This document shows positions 8,282 to 16,238 of a DNA stretch of 18,849 nucleotides, piece by piece; position 1 is the stretch's first letter; every line of letters starts with the position of its first letter. The DNA lies in the NCBI GenBank assembly GCA_900557355.1, contig USSR01000044.1, positions 1-18,849 on the forward strand, in the 5' to 3' direction. The translations under genes and the position numbers were made by a program. The notes under the pieces were generated by a model. That model had not been told where the DNA came from. It saw only the letters and a list, made by a program, of their open reading frames with translations, and made no database searches. This DNA is from an uncultured Bacteroides sp. GTDB taxonomy: Bacteria; Bacteroidota; Bacteroidia; Bacteroidales; Bacteroidaceae.

Positions 8282-9466
8282 ATGAAAAGAAATATAATAC
8301 ACTTAACAGGAATCGCACTTTGTGCAATCGGATTATTTTCCGGTTGTAATGAAGACTTACCTAGTTACACAAGTCTGACTGTGGATGCAGAGACATTGAC
8401 AATTAATTTAGATGAGACAACCGAAGGGAGTTTTAATATTACTGGGGGCAATAGCGGATACAAAGTGTCTAGTTCAAATGCTGCAGTAGCGACAGCAGTT
8501 ATTTCGGGCAATGAGGTGATTGTAACAGGTTTGAAATATGGTACTGCAACGTTAACCGTTATCGACTGGACTAAGAATTCGGCAAATGTGAAAGTAGTGG
8601 TAGCTCAAGAACAGGAGTTAGCAGTAAAAACAAGTTCCACGACTATGTTCTTTGAAGAACACAAAACGCTCGAAATATATACTGGAAATGGAGGATATAG
8701 CATAACATCTTCCAATGAGTCAGTAGCAACAGCAAAAATCAGTGAAGATGGAAAAATAGAAATCACTTCTTCTATCGTTCCGGGTACTGCAATACTAACC
8801 GTGAAAGACAGTCACAACAAAACAGCCGAGATTGCTGTGAAAGTAATAAAGAGGCTGGTAGTAGATAATAGTGAAGATATTACTTATCTAATAACAAGCG
8901 AACCCGTTACGATTAAAATTTTGGATGGAAATGGTGAATATACTTGCACTCCCCCCAACTACTCCTCATCCTATCTCAAATGTACGATGGCAGAAAATGG
9001 AACAGAAGTTATTATTGAAGGATTGAAAAGAAACTATTTCAATAAAGCAATCACCATCAAGGACAAAGAAGGACAATCCATTGACATTCATATCAAGACT
9101 ATTGATGAACCTTATTGGGAAAATCCAAGTTATCGTTACTTAATAGCTGGTTCTTATGCTTATCAGTATCTTTCTACAGCAAAAGTTGGTGAAGCTATTT
9201 ATTCTGAAGAACTTAATATTTCGCTACTAACAATAAAGAGTACAGGAAGTTATGCTTCCGGATTTGCAGTCCAATTTACCGGTAATCTTGAAGAAGGAGC
9301 AAAGACCAATGCTGTACTTTATAAAGTTGCTAAAAATGCAATAGATAAAAATGTTGCCTATTCAATAGAAGACTGTAAAATAGATAAAGTAGAAGATGGC
9401 TGGTATTGGGTTAGCTTCTTGGAACCCGGTTACACCGTTCGTTCTTACTTTATCACTAAGCAATAA
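8282..9466 (+). CDS. Surface lipoprotein with three Ig-like/BACON-type modules, probable surface glycan-binding protein (cassette A)
   Basis: This 394-residue lipoprotein has lipobox FSGC (Cys22) followed by acidic NEDLP, as in surface-exported Bacteroides lipoproteins. Three related beta-modules follow at about 31-109, 113-189 and 193-272. Each has a G-N-G/S-G/E-Y turn (GGNSGY, TGNGGY, DGNGEY), and the first two have SSN-x-x-VATA and a closing GTA-x-LTV strand, like bacterial Ig-like (Big_2) or BACON folds. The third carries Cys222 and Cys234, a possible disulfide. The C-terminal part (about 275-394, PYWENPSYRYLIAGSYAYQY, EDGWYWVSF) is aromatic-rich and probably carries the binding site. The gene starts 23 bases after the GH30 stop. 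In the B. thetaiotaomicron beta-1,6-glucan locus the gene at this position is a surface glycan-binding protein (from memory), and I assign that role by position. No catalytic motif is visible. Confidence 0.8.
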   Translation: MKRNIIHLTGIALCAIGLFSGCNEDLPSYTSLTVDAETLTINLDETTEGSFNITGGNSGYKVSSSNAAVATAVISGNEVIVTGLKYGTATLTVIDWTKNSANVKVVVAQEQELAVKTSSTTMFFEEHKTLEIYTGNGGYSITSSNESVATAKISEDGKIEITSSIVPGTAILTVKDSHNKTAEIAVKVIKRLVVDNSEDITYLITSEPVTIKILDGNGEYTCTPPNYSSSYLKCTMAENGTEVIIEGLKRNYFNKAITIKDKEGQSIDIHIKTIDEPYWENPSYRYLIAGSYAYQYLSTAKVGEAIYSEELNISLLTIKSTGSYASGFAVQFTGNLEEGAKTNAVLYKVAKNAIDKNVAYSIEDCKIDKVEDGWYWVSFLEPGYTVRSYFITKQ

Positions 9467-9513
9467 TTTATAAACTTGACATATCCGTTTAAAAGCACCC
9501 CCATACTTTTAGA

Positions 9514-9657
9514 ATGATAAAACATAAAAAGAAACTGTTCGTACAACACAGTATGCATTTCATGTCTATCTGCATTGTGAACAGTTTCTTTTTATCTTGT
9601 CAAGAAGATGCAAGGGAAATGGACTGCAAATCTTTATCTCTTAATATGTTGAATTGA
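9514..9657 (+). CDS. Small putative lipoprotein or lipoprotein remnant ahead of GH130
   Basis: A 47-residue frame starts at ATG 9514 (MIKHKKKLF) and stops at TGA 9655-9657, one base before the GH130 ATG at 9659. It reads like a lipoprotein signal: basic N-terminus, hydrophobic stretch, then [11 protein letters not shown] with a lipobox-like LSC at Cys29 and acidic residues after it. It could be a small lipoprotein, the surviving N-terminus of a larger deleted lipoprotein, or an accident, since a 17-bp inverted repeat occupies much of the same DNA. I have no family match, and the hydrophobic stretch is interrupted by polar residues, so confidence is low. Confidence 0.28.
   Translation: MIKHKKKLFVQHSMHFMSICIVNSFFLSCQEDAREMDCKSLSLNMLN
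9524..9595 (+). terminator. 17-bp hairpin with T-rich 3' arm after cassette A
   Basis: Arms 9524-9540 (ATAAAAAGAAACTGTTC) and 9579-9595 (GAACAGTTTCTTTTTAT) are exact reverse complements. A further ACAA/TTGT pairing extends the stem after a 2-base bulge. The loop is unusually long (about 38 bases). The A-tract pairs with a T-tract on the 3' side, as in many Bacteroides terminators, and it lies 57 bases after the last cassette A stop. It probably ends or attenuates the cassette A transcript, leaving GH130 dependent on readthrough or its own promoter. No clear TAnnTTTG motif was found between here and 9659. Confidence 0.55.
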
Positions 9658-9658
9658 T

Positions 9659-10846
9659 ATGAATAGATACAATAATAGACTTCATATTCTAAAAAAAGAA
9701 CATGAGTCACTTATCTCACGTAAAAATAAGATGATATTTTCCGAAAATGGAATATTCGAGCGCTATAAATATCCTATCCTGACAGCTGCTCATACTCCCT
9801 TGGAATGGCGTTATGATTTGAATCCGGAAACAAATCCATACCTAATGGAACGAATCGGAGTAAATGCCACCATGAATTCGGGAGCTATCAAATGGAATGG
9901 AAAGTATCTAATAATAGTACGTGTAGAAGGAAACGACCGAAAATCATTCTTCGCCATTGCCGAAAGTCCGAATGGCATAGACAACTTCCGTTTTTGGGAA
10001 TACCCGATACATTTGCCGGACACAGACCCAAGTGAAACAAACGTCTACGACATACGTTTGACGACCCATGAAGATGGCTGGATTTATGGAATCTTCTGTA
10101 GCGAGAGTCTTGACCCGAACGCTGCACCAGGCGACCTGTCTTCCGCCATAGCCAAAGCAGGCATCGTGCGTACTAAAGACTTAAAAAGCTGGGAACGGCT
10201 GCCAAACCTGATTTCCCAAAGTCAGCAACGCAATGTTGTATTACATCCGGAATTTGTTAATGGCAAATATGCACTGTACACCCGTCCACAGGATAACTTT
10301 ATCGACGCCGGCAACGGAGGAGGTATTGGCTGGGCGCTTATAGATGACATTACCCATGCAGAAGTGAAAGAAGAAATCATTATAAACCACCGTCATTACC
10401 ATACAATAAAAGAGGTAAAGAATGGCGAAGGTCCCCATCCTATCAAAACCCCCAAAGGATGGTTGCACCTCGCCCACGGTGTACGTGCTTGCGCTGCCGG
10501 ACTGCGTTATGTGCTCTATCTGTATATGACATCTCTGGAAGATCCGACAAAGATAATCGCTGAGCCGGGTGGATACTTAATAGCTCCGGTAGATGAGGAA
10601 AGAATAGGTGATGTCTCCAATGTGCTCTTCTCGAATGGGTGGATTGCAGACGAGGACGGAACAGTGTATATCTATTACGCATCTTCCGATACCCGCATGC
10701 ACGTAGCAACTTCCACCGTAGACAGGCTGATAGATTATTGTCTTCACACCCCGGCAGACGGTTTACGCTCTGCTGCTTCTGTAGAAAACATTTGCAAGCT
10801 CATAGAAGCTAACAAATATGTAATGGCAGAACAGGTTTATTTTTAA
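9659..10846 (+). CDS. GH130 family phosphorylase, probable 4-O-beta-D-mannosyl-D-glucose phosphorylase (subfamily GH130_1)
   Basis: The 395-residue product lacks a signal peptide, so it should be cytoplasmic. It closely resembles, from memory, the B. fragilis mannosylglucose phosphorylase BF0772. Shared features are [50 protein letters not shown], the acid motif TNVYDIRLT with Asp131 (numbered as the catalytic Asp131 of the B. fragilis enzyme), [20 protein letters not shown], and [20 protein letters not shown]. These enzymes convert mannosyl-beta-1,4-glucose plus phosphate to mannose 1-phosphate and glucose, usually after an epimerase has made the substrate from mannobiose. No mannanase, epimerase or symporter is next to it here. 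The start at 9659 matches the family N-terminus. It follows a hairpin and is followed by a terminator, so it may be a separate unit. The family call is firm; the exact disaccharide is inferred. Confidence 0.9.
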   Translation: MNRYNNRLHILKKEHESLISRKNKMIFSENGIFERYKYPILTAAHTPLEWRYDLNPETNPYLMERIGVNATMNSGAIKWNGKYLIIVRVEGNDRKSFFAIAESPNGIDNFRFWEYPIHLPDTDPSETNVYDIRLTTHEDGWIYGIFCSESLDPNAAPGDLSSAIAKAGIVRTKDLKSWERLPNLISQSQQRNVVLHPEFVNGKYALYTRPQDNFIDAGNGGGIGWALIDDITHAEVKEEIIINHRHYHTIKEVKNGEGPHPIKTPKGWLHLAHGVRACAAGLRYVLYLYMTSLEDPTKIIAEPGGYLIAPVDEERIGDVSNVLFSNGWIADEDGTVYIYYASSDTRMHVATSTVDRLIDYCLHTPADGLRSAASVENICKLIEANKYVMAEQVYF

Positions 10847-10881
10847 GGTAATGTGAGCTCAATACTTGAGCAGTATTAGTT

Positions 10882-10916
10882 GCCCGTCATTGACAAATTC
10901 CACGTCAATGACGGGC
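10882..10916 (+). terminator. Terminator after GH130
   Basis: GCCCGTCATTGAC (10882-10894) pairs perfectly with GTCAATGACGGGC (10904-10916) around a 9-base loop. The GC-rich stem base is followed by TTCTTAT, giving a plausible intrinsic terminator 36 bases after the GH130 stop. Just upstream, GCTCAA/TTGAGC (10857-10862/10866-10871) and AATACT/AGTATT (10861-10866/10872-10877) are two overlapping, mutually exclusive small stems. Confidence 0.75.
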
Positions 10917-10949
10917 TTCTTATAAAGCAGGACACAAACCGACATAGAT

Positions 10950-10999
10950 AAGTGCGTATTGCAGGTGAAATAACGCTTATCAAAAGTGCGCATTGCAGG
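10950..10999 (+). repeat. 16-bp direct repeat, one mismatch, 34-bp period
   Basis: AAGTGCGTATTGCAGG at 10950-10965 and AAGTGCGCATTGCAGG at 10984-10999 differ at one base. Between them, CTTATC (10976-10981) can pair with GATAAG (10947-10952). The unit is more GC-rich than its surroundings, so it is less likely to be a chance low-complexity repeat than the other repeats in this gap. Function unknown. Confidence 0.55.
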
Positions 11000-11148
11000 G
11001 TATAAATAGGGAATTATTTCCTCTCTTTTTTATTTCTTATAAGTTATAGAATAAACCAATATAGCTATCTTATTTCTTATACGAAACAGAACAATAGAAG
11101 TAATATTCAAACAATCGATAGCAAAATAGTATCATTTATTCAAATATA

Positions 11149-11190
11149 ATAATACCATATTTCTTTCTTATAATACCACAATTCCTTTTT
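11149..11190 (+). repeat. Two 21-bp imperfect tandem repeats upstream of cassette B
   Basis: The units 11149-11169 and 11170-11190 both start ATAATACCA and agree at 17 of 21 positions. The 21-bp period equals two DNA turns, which would suit a dimeric regulator. They lie about 180 bases upstream of the -33 box. The AT-rich setting makes chance repetition quite possible. Confidence 0.35.
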
Positions 11191-11371
11191 TAAATATAAT
11201 AAAAAAGACAGAAATATACAATATACTGGTTGCACAAACATAATAAGCAAAGCCTATATAGCTTATAAACAGAATATTTGGGCTTCACTTACAAGGTATG
11301 AGTTCTTAATCAACAATTAATTACACAAGAAAACAAGAAGCAAAATTGTATCAGAAGCGGCTAAAATAATA

Positions 11372-11403
11372 TTTGCCATACATGCCATTATCCTCTACTT
11401 TTG
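11372..11403 (+). promoter_or_regulatory. Bacteroides-type promoter for cassette B
   Basis: TTTG at 11372-11375, a 20-base spacer and TACTTTTG at 11396-11403 match the -33/-7 consensus. The predicted start near 11410 gives a leader of about 72 bases, much shorter than in cassette A. The -33 surroundings (TAAAATAATATTTG) match those of cassette A with one difference. Confidence 0.72.
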
Positions 11404-11469
11404 CATCAGACGATTATCAGTTGAAATTTCCATGGATCGATTGATAATTGAACTAGAGTTATAAATCTA

Positions 11470-11478
11470 ATGCAATAA
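11470..11478 (+). promoter_or_regulatory. Two-codon upstream ORF (ATG CAA TAA) before susC, cassette B
   Basis: ATG CAA TAA, preceded by ATAAATCTA, lies in frame just before the susC ATG at 11482, exactly as in cassette A. Sequence further upstream is unlike cassette A until the promoter, so this block stands out as conserved. It may set translation efficiency. Confidence 0.35.
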
Positions 11479-11481
11479 ATT

Positions 11482-14400
11482 ATGAGAAGAAAAATTCATT
11501 TCTTACTATTCTTATTTCTCTGCATGGCTAGTATTCCACTAGCAGCCCAAGACATTGAAGTGAAAGGAGTAGTAACAGAAGCTACGACAAATGAACCTTT
11601 ACCTGGAGTCACGGTAAGAGTTAAAGACAAAGACACCGGCACAATAACAGATGCAGATGGTAAATACTCCATCAAAGCAGGCAAAGGGAATACACTAGTA
11701 TTCTCAACAATAGGTATGAAACAAATAGAAAGAGCTGTTACATCCGGAGCCCCAATCAATGTCACAATGGAAGAAGACAATATCGCTCTTGAGCAGATGG
11801 TAGTGATCGGTTATGGTACAGTAAAGAAAAGTCATCTTTCGGGTGCTGTAGGCTCAGTCAGCGCAAAAGAGCTTAACGGACAGGTGGCTTCCAATGCCGC
11901 AACAGCCTTACAAGGAAAGATTCCCGGAGTATCAGTGGCAAGTTCCAGCGGTGACCCCAATGGAAGCATGACGATCAATGTACGTGGTATCAGTTCATTA
12001 TCTAATAATGACCCGCTTTATGTAATCGACGGATCATTTGGTGACATCAGTATGGTCGATCCTAACGACATCACGTCTATTGAGGTATTGAAAGATGCCG
12101 CCTCAGCAGCTATCTACGGTTCACGCGCGGCAGGTGGCGTCATCCTTATCACGACTAAAAGCGGTCGCAAAGACACTCCTACCAAACTGGACATCAACCT
12201 CTTTACAGGTATCAGCCATAATCCTAAAAAGCTGAATGTTTTCAATGGAGAAGAATATAGCCGCTTTGCCCGTTACTATAAATTGGCTGGTGACGGCTTC
12301 GGAGCTGAAACGGGTGCAGTTCCTTTCGTCGGAGAAGGAACAGACTGGCAGGATGTCATGCTGAATACAGCCATGACCTACAAGGCCAACGCAACCATCA
12401 GCGGCGGTTCTAAAACCGGAGCCTATAGCGCATCTATAAGCTACCTGAACAAAGAAGGTATCCTGCGCAATACCGACCACGAGTCTTATAACATCCGCCT
12501 GAAAAGCGACTATTCTTTCCTGAATAACCGACTAACTATCGGACAGTCTATGATTGTTCGCCTGGCTCAAGGAAAAGGTAATATTGATCAGGATACAATG
12601 TTCGGTATCTTGCAATTCCCTTCAGTAGTTCCGGTATATGATCCGACCAATGCAACCGGATGGGGTACTTCTGCCAATATCAACCTGCCGAATCCTCTAG
12701 GATACTCTAATGTAATAGACAACACTAACGAAAGCACCAGAATTTTCCTGAATGCTTACCTGCAAGCCGAAATCATTAAGGACTTAAAATATAAGTTTAA
12801 CGTAGGTATCAGAAAGGACCATACCAAATCACGTACCTATACGGGTATATATGACTTGGGAACTTTTGGGAAGAATGATGCTCCCGACTTAAAAGAAGGT
12901 TCATCCACATACGATTCATGGGTAATAGAAAACACCCTGAACTACGATAAAGTCTTCGGCAAACACAATATTTCTTTGTTAGCCGGTTATTCCGCCCAAA
13001 AAGACAAACATTACGGCCTGAACGGAAGCAACTCCGACATTCCGCAGTTTATTGAGACGATGACAGGTAACACAACCACCATGAGCGCTTCCAGCAATCT
13101 CAAAGAATTGGCACTGGTTTCTCTCTTCGGACGTGTTATGTACTCTTATGATGACCGTTATTTATTCTCCGCATCTATTCGTCGGGACGGTTCTTCACGC
13201 TTCGGCAAAGGACATCAGTATGGTAGTTTCCCATCCGTGTCTGTAGGCTGGAACATCAATCGCGAAAAATTCTTCAAGCCATTAGAGAATGTATTCGACC
13301 AACTAAAGATTCGTGCCAGCTACGGTAAACTGGGTAATCAGGAAATTGGGGACAATTATTACCCGACTATCAGTGTGGTGGGTAGTGGTATGAACTATCT
13401 TCAAGGCAACAATATCTGGTTCGGACAAATGCCCTATGTAAACGCCGTATCTCCGACTAACCTGACTTGGGAAAATACAGAGACTTACAACATCGGTTTA
13501 GATCTTAGCCTACTGAACGGACGACTGACAATGACAGCAGATGCTTATGTGAAAAACACGAATGATGTACTACTTCCTATCCCCTACGCCGGTTCTGCCG
13601 GTATCAGCGGATTCTCGATACAGAATGCAGGAAAAATACGTAATAAAGGTTTCGAGTTTGCGGTGAACTACCGTGGTTCTATTAAAGATAAGTTCAACTA
13701 CTATGTAGGGGCTAATATCAGCACGGACAAGAACGAAGTTATCAAAATATCTACAGGTGGTGACAATATGACTATCTCCGGTTATTCGGCGCATGGTCAG
13801 GGCGGACGTGGTATCAATATGTTCCAGGAAGGTCATGCCATGTCTTATTTTAACTTAATTGAAACAGATGGTATTTTCCGCAGTGCAGAAGAAATTGAGA
13901 ACTATAGAACAGCCGATGGCAAACTGATTCAGCCGGGCGCCCAAGTAGGCGACGTACGTTACAAAGACTGGAATGGCGATGGCTCAATAACCACCGACGA
14001 CCAGCATGATGTAGGCAGCCCGTTCCCCGATATGACTTTCGGCCTGAGACTGGGTGGAGACTGGAATAATTTCGACTTTAACCTCTTCTTTGACGGTACG
14101 GTAGGAAATAAAATCTATAACTACCCGCGCTATCGCCTGGAATCAGGAAACTTCAACGGTAACTACAGTACGACGCTGGCTAACTCGTGGAGACCCGACA
14201 ACCAGAATACCGACATGCCCCGCTTCTCCGTTACCGACGGTGCGGACAACAAATGGGCTTATACCGACAGATGGCTCGAAGACGGTTCATACATACGTTT
14301 GAAAACACTCGATATCGGTTATACATTACCCAAACAGTTGCTAAAAAAGATCAAGCTTGAAAATGTGAGAATCTATACTTCCATAGAAAATCTCTTTACG

Positions 14401-14547
14401 TTAACCAAATACTCCGGCTACACGCCCGACCTCGGTGAAAGCGGTGTAGATCTAGGTACCACTTACAATGTATTCACAAGAGGAATCGACCAGGGACGTT
14501 ACCCGCTCCCACGTACATTCTCTTTTGGTATCCAAGTGAATTTATAA
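11482..14547 (+). CDS. SusC-like TonB-dependent outer-membrane glycan transporter (cassette B)
   Basis: This 1,021-residue paralogue of the cassette A SusC has the same order: a signal peptide ending SIPLAAQ, a carboxypeptidase-regulatory-like domain (GVVTEATTNEPLPGVTVRV, DADGKYSIKA), the signature EQMVVIGYGT, a plug with NVRGISSLSNNDPLYVIDGS and IEVLKDAASAAIYGSRAAGG, and a barrel ending SFGIQVNL. The acidic loop DWNGDGSITTDD starts at residue 829, shifted by one because this copy has one extra residue near QEIGDNYY; a later one-residue loss (GESGVD against GQSGSVD) restores equal length. Codon use looks more GC-rich at third positions than in cassette A, so the copies have drifted for long or arrived separately. 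Differences from cassette A are spread over barrel loops, which may alter the transported oligosaccharide. The SusD gene starts 31 bases downstream. Confidence 0.95.
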   Translation: MRRKIHFLLFLFLCMASIPLAAQDIEVKGVVTEATTNEPLPGVTVRVKDKDTGTITDADGKYSIKAGKGNTLVFSTIGMKQIERAVTSGAPINVTMEEDNIALEQMVVIGYGTVKKSHLSGAVGSVSAKELNGQVASNAATALQGKIPGVSVASSSGDPNGSMTINVRGISSLSNNDPLYVIDGSFGDISMVDPNDITSIEVLKDAASAAIYGSRAAGGVILITTKSGRKDTPTKLDINLFTGISHNPKKLNVFNGEEYSRFARYYKLAGDGFGAETGAVPFVGEGTDWQDVMLNTAMTYKANATISGGSKTGAYSASISYLNKEGILRNTDHESYNIRLKSDYSFLNNRLTIGQSMIVRLAQGKGNIDQDTMFGILQFPSVVPVYDPTNATGWGTSANINLPNPLGYSNVIDNTNESTRIFLNAYLQAEIIKDLKYKFNVGIRKDHTKSRTYTGIYDLGTFGKNDAPDLKEGSSTYDSWVIENTLNYDKVFGKHNISLLAGYSAQKDKHYGLNGSNSDIPQFIETMTGNTTTMSASSNLKELALVSLFGRVMYSYDDRYLFSASIRRDGSSRFGKGHQYGSFPSVSVGWNINREKFFKPLENVFDQLKIRASYGKLGNQEIGDNYYPTISVVGSGMNYLQGNNIWFGQMPYVNAVSPTNLTWENTETYNIGLDLSLLNGRLTMTADAYVKNTNDVLLPIPYAGSAGISGFSIQNAGKIRNKGFEFAVNYRGSIKDKFNYYVGANISTDKNEVIKISTGGDNMTISGYSAHGQGGRGINMFQEGHAMSYFNLIETDGIFRSAEEIENYRTADGKLIQPGAQVGDVRYKDWNGDGSITTDDQHDVGSPFPDMTFGLRLGGDWNNFDFNLFFDGTVGNKIYNYPRYRLESGNFNGNYSTTLANSWRPDNQNTDMPRFSVTDGADNKWAYTDRWLEDGSYIRLKTLDIGYTLPKQLLKKIKLENVRIYTSIENLFTLTKYSGYTPDLGESGVDLGTTYNVFTRGIDQGRYPLPRTFSFGIQVNL

Positions 14548-14578
14548 GAAAGAACTAACACGTATAATTGAATATAGT

Positions 14579-16209
14579 ATGAAAAAAAATTGGTTATCAT
14601 ATATATGCATGGCAGTCCTTCTTTCAGGAATACTTAGTTCGTGCAATGAATCCAGCTTTCTGGATCTGAAAGATCCCAATCATTTCACGGGGGATAACTT
14701 CTGGAAAAACAAGGCAGATGCCGAGAGCGCTCTTGCCGCCGCATATTCTCCTATCAAGTACCAGATGTATGGTTATTTTGGGGCTTTTGACGGTTGGCTA
14801 AACCTGAATGGACGTGGAGACGATATCTTCACAATCACTAATGAAGAACCGGGCATGTGGGCTATCGCTAATTTCCAAAACTCACCGACTACGGGAAATG
14901 ATCCTTATGGCGCACTCTTTACAGGAGTACAGCGCGCAAATGTTGTACTAAGATACATTGACAATGTACCGGCTACAGGAATCACCGAAGAAGACCGTTC
15001 CATGATTAAAGGTGAGGCACTTTTTTGAGAGGTTATCAATATTTCCTGTTAGTTAATAACTACAAAGAAGTGCCCCTGCGTATCATTCCTTCTAATGAGG
15101 ACGAGCCGAACAAACCGGCAGCCAGCGAAGCGGTACTCTGGAAACAAGCGGAAGATGACTTGACAGAGGCCATCAAATGCAACCTGCCCGTCACCCGTGT
15201 AGCAGATGAAAAAGGACGTATTGAGAAAGGAGCTGCTATCGCTATGCTGGCAAAGGTATATCTGACACAGCATAAATATCCGGAAGCTAAAGCTCAATTG
15301 GATTTATTATTAAAAGCGCCTTATTATCCGGGACGTTATAACCTAATGGAAAACTTCGCGGAGAATTTCACTACTGCCAAAGAAAACAACGAAGAATCTG
15401 TTTTCGAATTGCAATACAGCAGCGACGGCGACTTGACGTGGGGGAATGAAAGCGGCATCAACTTAGGAAGTTCTATTCCGCAATTCATCGGCCCGGTAAA
15501 CTCCGGTGGCTGGGCAAAAATCATGCCGACTTCATTTATTGTCGGGCAGTTCATTTCTGAAGAACGCCCTGCGGGAGCCGATACCAAGTTTGACAAACGT
15601 ATGTATCCCAGTCTGTTCTTTAACCCCGAAGCACTTGGCGATGTTGTGAAGAACGAGAGCTGGTACGGCGGAAATTATTCCATGGAGAAACTGTGGGAAG
15701 GCAATGCCGGTAAAATGGCCGGCGGTGCTCCAACTTTCAGCATGGGTGACGGTAAATTCCTTCTGAAGAAATACACTGCCTATTATGTAAACGACGAAGC
15801 GGCAGACAATATGGGAAACAAAGAAGGAAAAGCCAACAATGTACGTGTCATGCGTTTTGCAGAAGTACTGCTTATGTATGCCGAGGCTTGCGCCAAAACA
15901 AACGATGTGACAGGTGCCAGCTATGCCCTGAAACTTATCCGCGAAAGAGCCGGACTGGCAGACAAAACATTCACCCAGGATCAGCTTATGGATCAGATCG
16001 AACATCAATGTTTACTCGAATTTTTCGGAGAAGGGCACCGGTTTGACGACCTGAAACGTTGGTACACAACCAATGAAATCAAAACAATCCTCAAAGCAAA
16101 TGACAAGCAAGGGGCAGACAATTTTCAGGAAAGGAACAGGTATTATCCGATTCCGACAGGCGAATTGAACAACAACTCTGCAATGCAACAAATAGATTTA
16201 TGGAAATAA
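14579..16209 (+). pseudogene. SusD/RagB-like lipoprotein interrupted by a -1 frameshift (cassette B)
   Basis: The first part (14579-15028, 149 residues) has lipobox LSSC (Cys22) and runs to IKGEALF, then stops at TGA 15026-15028. The second part, readable from TTG 15025 to TAA 16207-16209 (394 residues), begins RGYQYFLLV and carries the C-terminal SusD domain with RFAEVLLMYAEA and GEGHRFDDLKRW. Joined, they give 543 residues, exactly the length of the cassette A SusD, where the same site reads ALFLRGFQYF. One missing T in a T6 run explains the break. No other damage is seen in the remaining codons, so the change is recent, a sequencing error, or bypassed by slippage on the T-run. If real and not bypassed, cassette B lacks a full SusD and only a short N-terminal lipoprotein fragment would be made. 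Confidence 0.88.
15020..15028 (+). other. Frameshift site: T6 run followed by TGA in susD of cassette B
   Basis: The frame reads CTT TTT TGA (C at 15020, T at 15021-15026). A -1 slip of the Phe tRNA from TTT to the overlapping TTT places TTG AGA GGT in frame and restores the protein; insertion of one T by RNA polymerase slippage would do the same. The cassette A equivalent is CTC TTT TTA AGA, in frame. A typical programmed-frameshift pseudoknot was not recognised, so slippage is only a possibility. Confidence 0.6.
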
Positions 16210-16238
16210 TCTTTCCAATAACTTATAACAGAAAAATT

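Larger units (their letters stand above)
10847..11481. other. Intergenic region between GH130 and cassette B
   Basis: This 635-base gap has no gene on either strand. It contains the GH130 terminator, a 16-bp direct repeat (10950-10965 and 10984-10999), a very AT-rich stretch from about 11010 to 11220 with short repeats (a 12-mer at 11030-11041 and 11070-11081, and a 21-bp tandem pair at 11149-11190), then the cassette B promoter and leader. The repeats may bind a regulator or may simply reflect low complexity. Confidence 0.6.

Noticed and set aside
9504..9511. TACTTTTA resembling a -7 promoter box ahead of GH130
   Set aside because: Last base mismatches the TAnnTTTG consensus and the nearest TTG lies 25 bases upstream, too far for a -33 box.
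10857..10877. Overlapping small stems just after GH130, resembling an attenuator switch
   Set aside because: Stems are only 6 bp and lie after the gene they would control; the strong terminator downstream explains the region.
12121..12480. 119-codon minus-strand ORF inside susC of cassette B
   Set aside because: Antisense shadow of the plug/barrel coding region with no family signature.
15532..16008. 158-codon minus-strand ORF opposite susD of cassette B
   Set aside because: It is the shadow of the strongly supported SusD coding frame and has no recognisable domain.
16200..16238. Upstream extension of the cassette B GH30 start
   Set aside because: Overlaps the susD stop, lacks signal character and is not similar to the cassette A extension.
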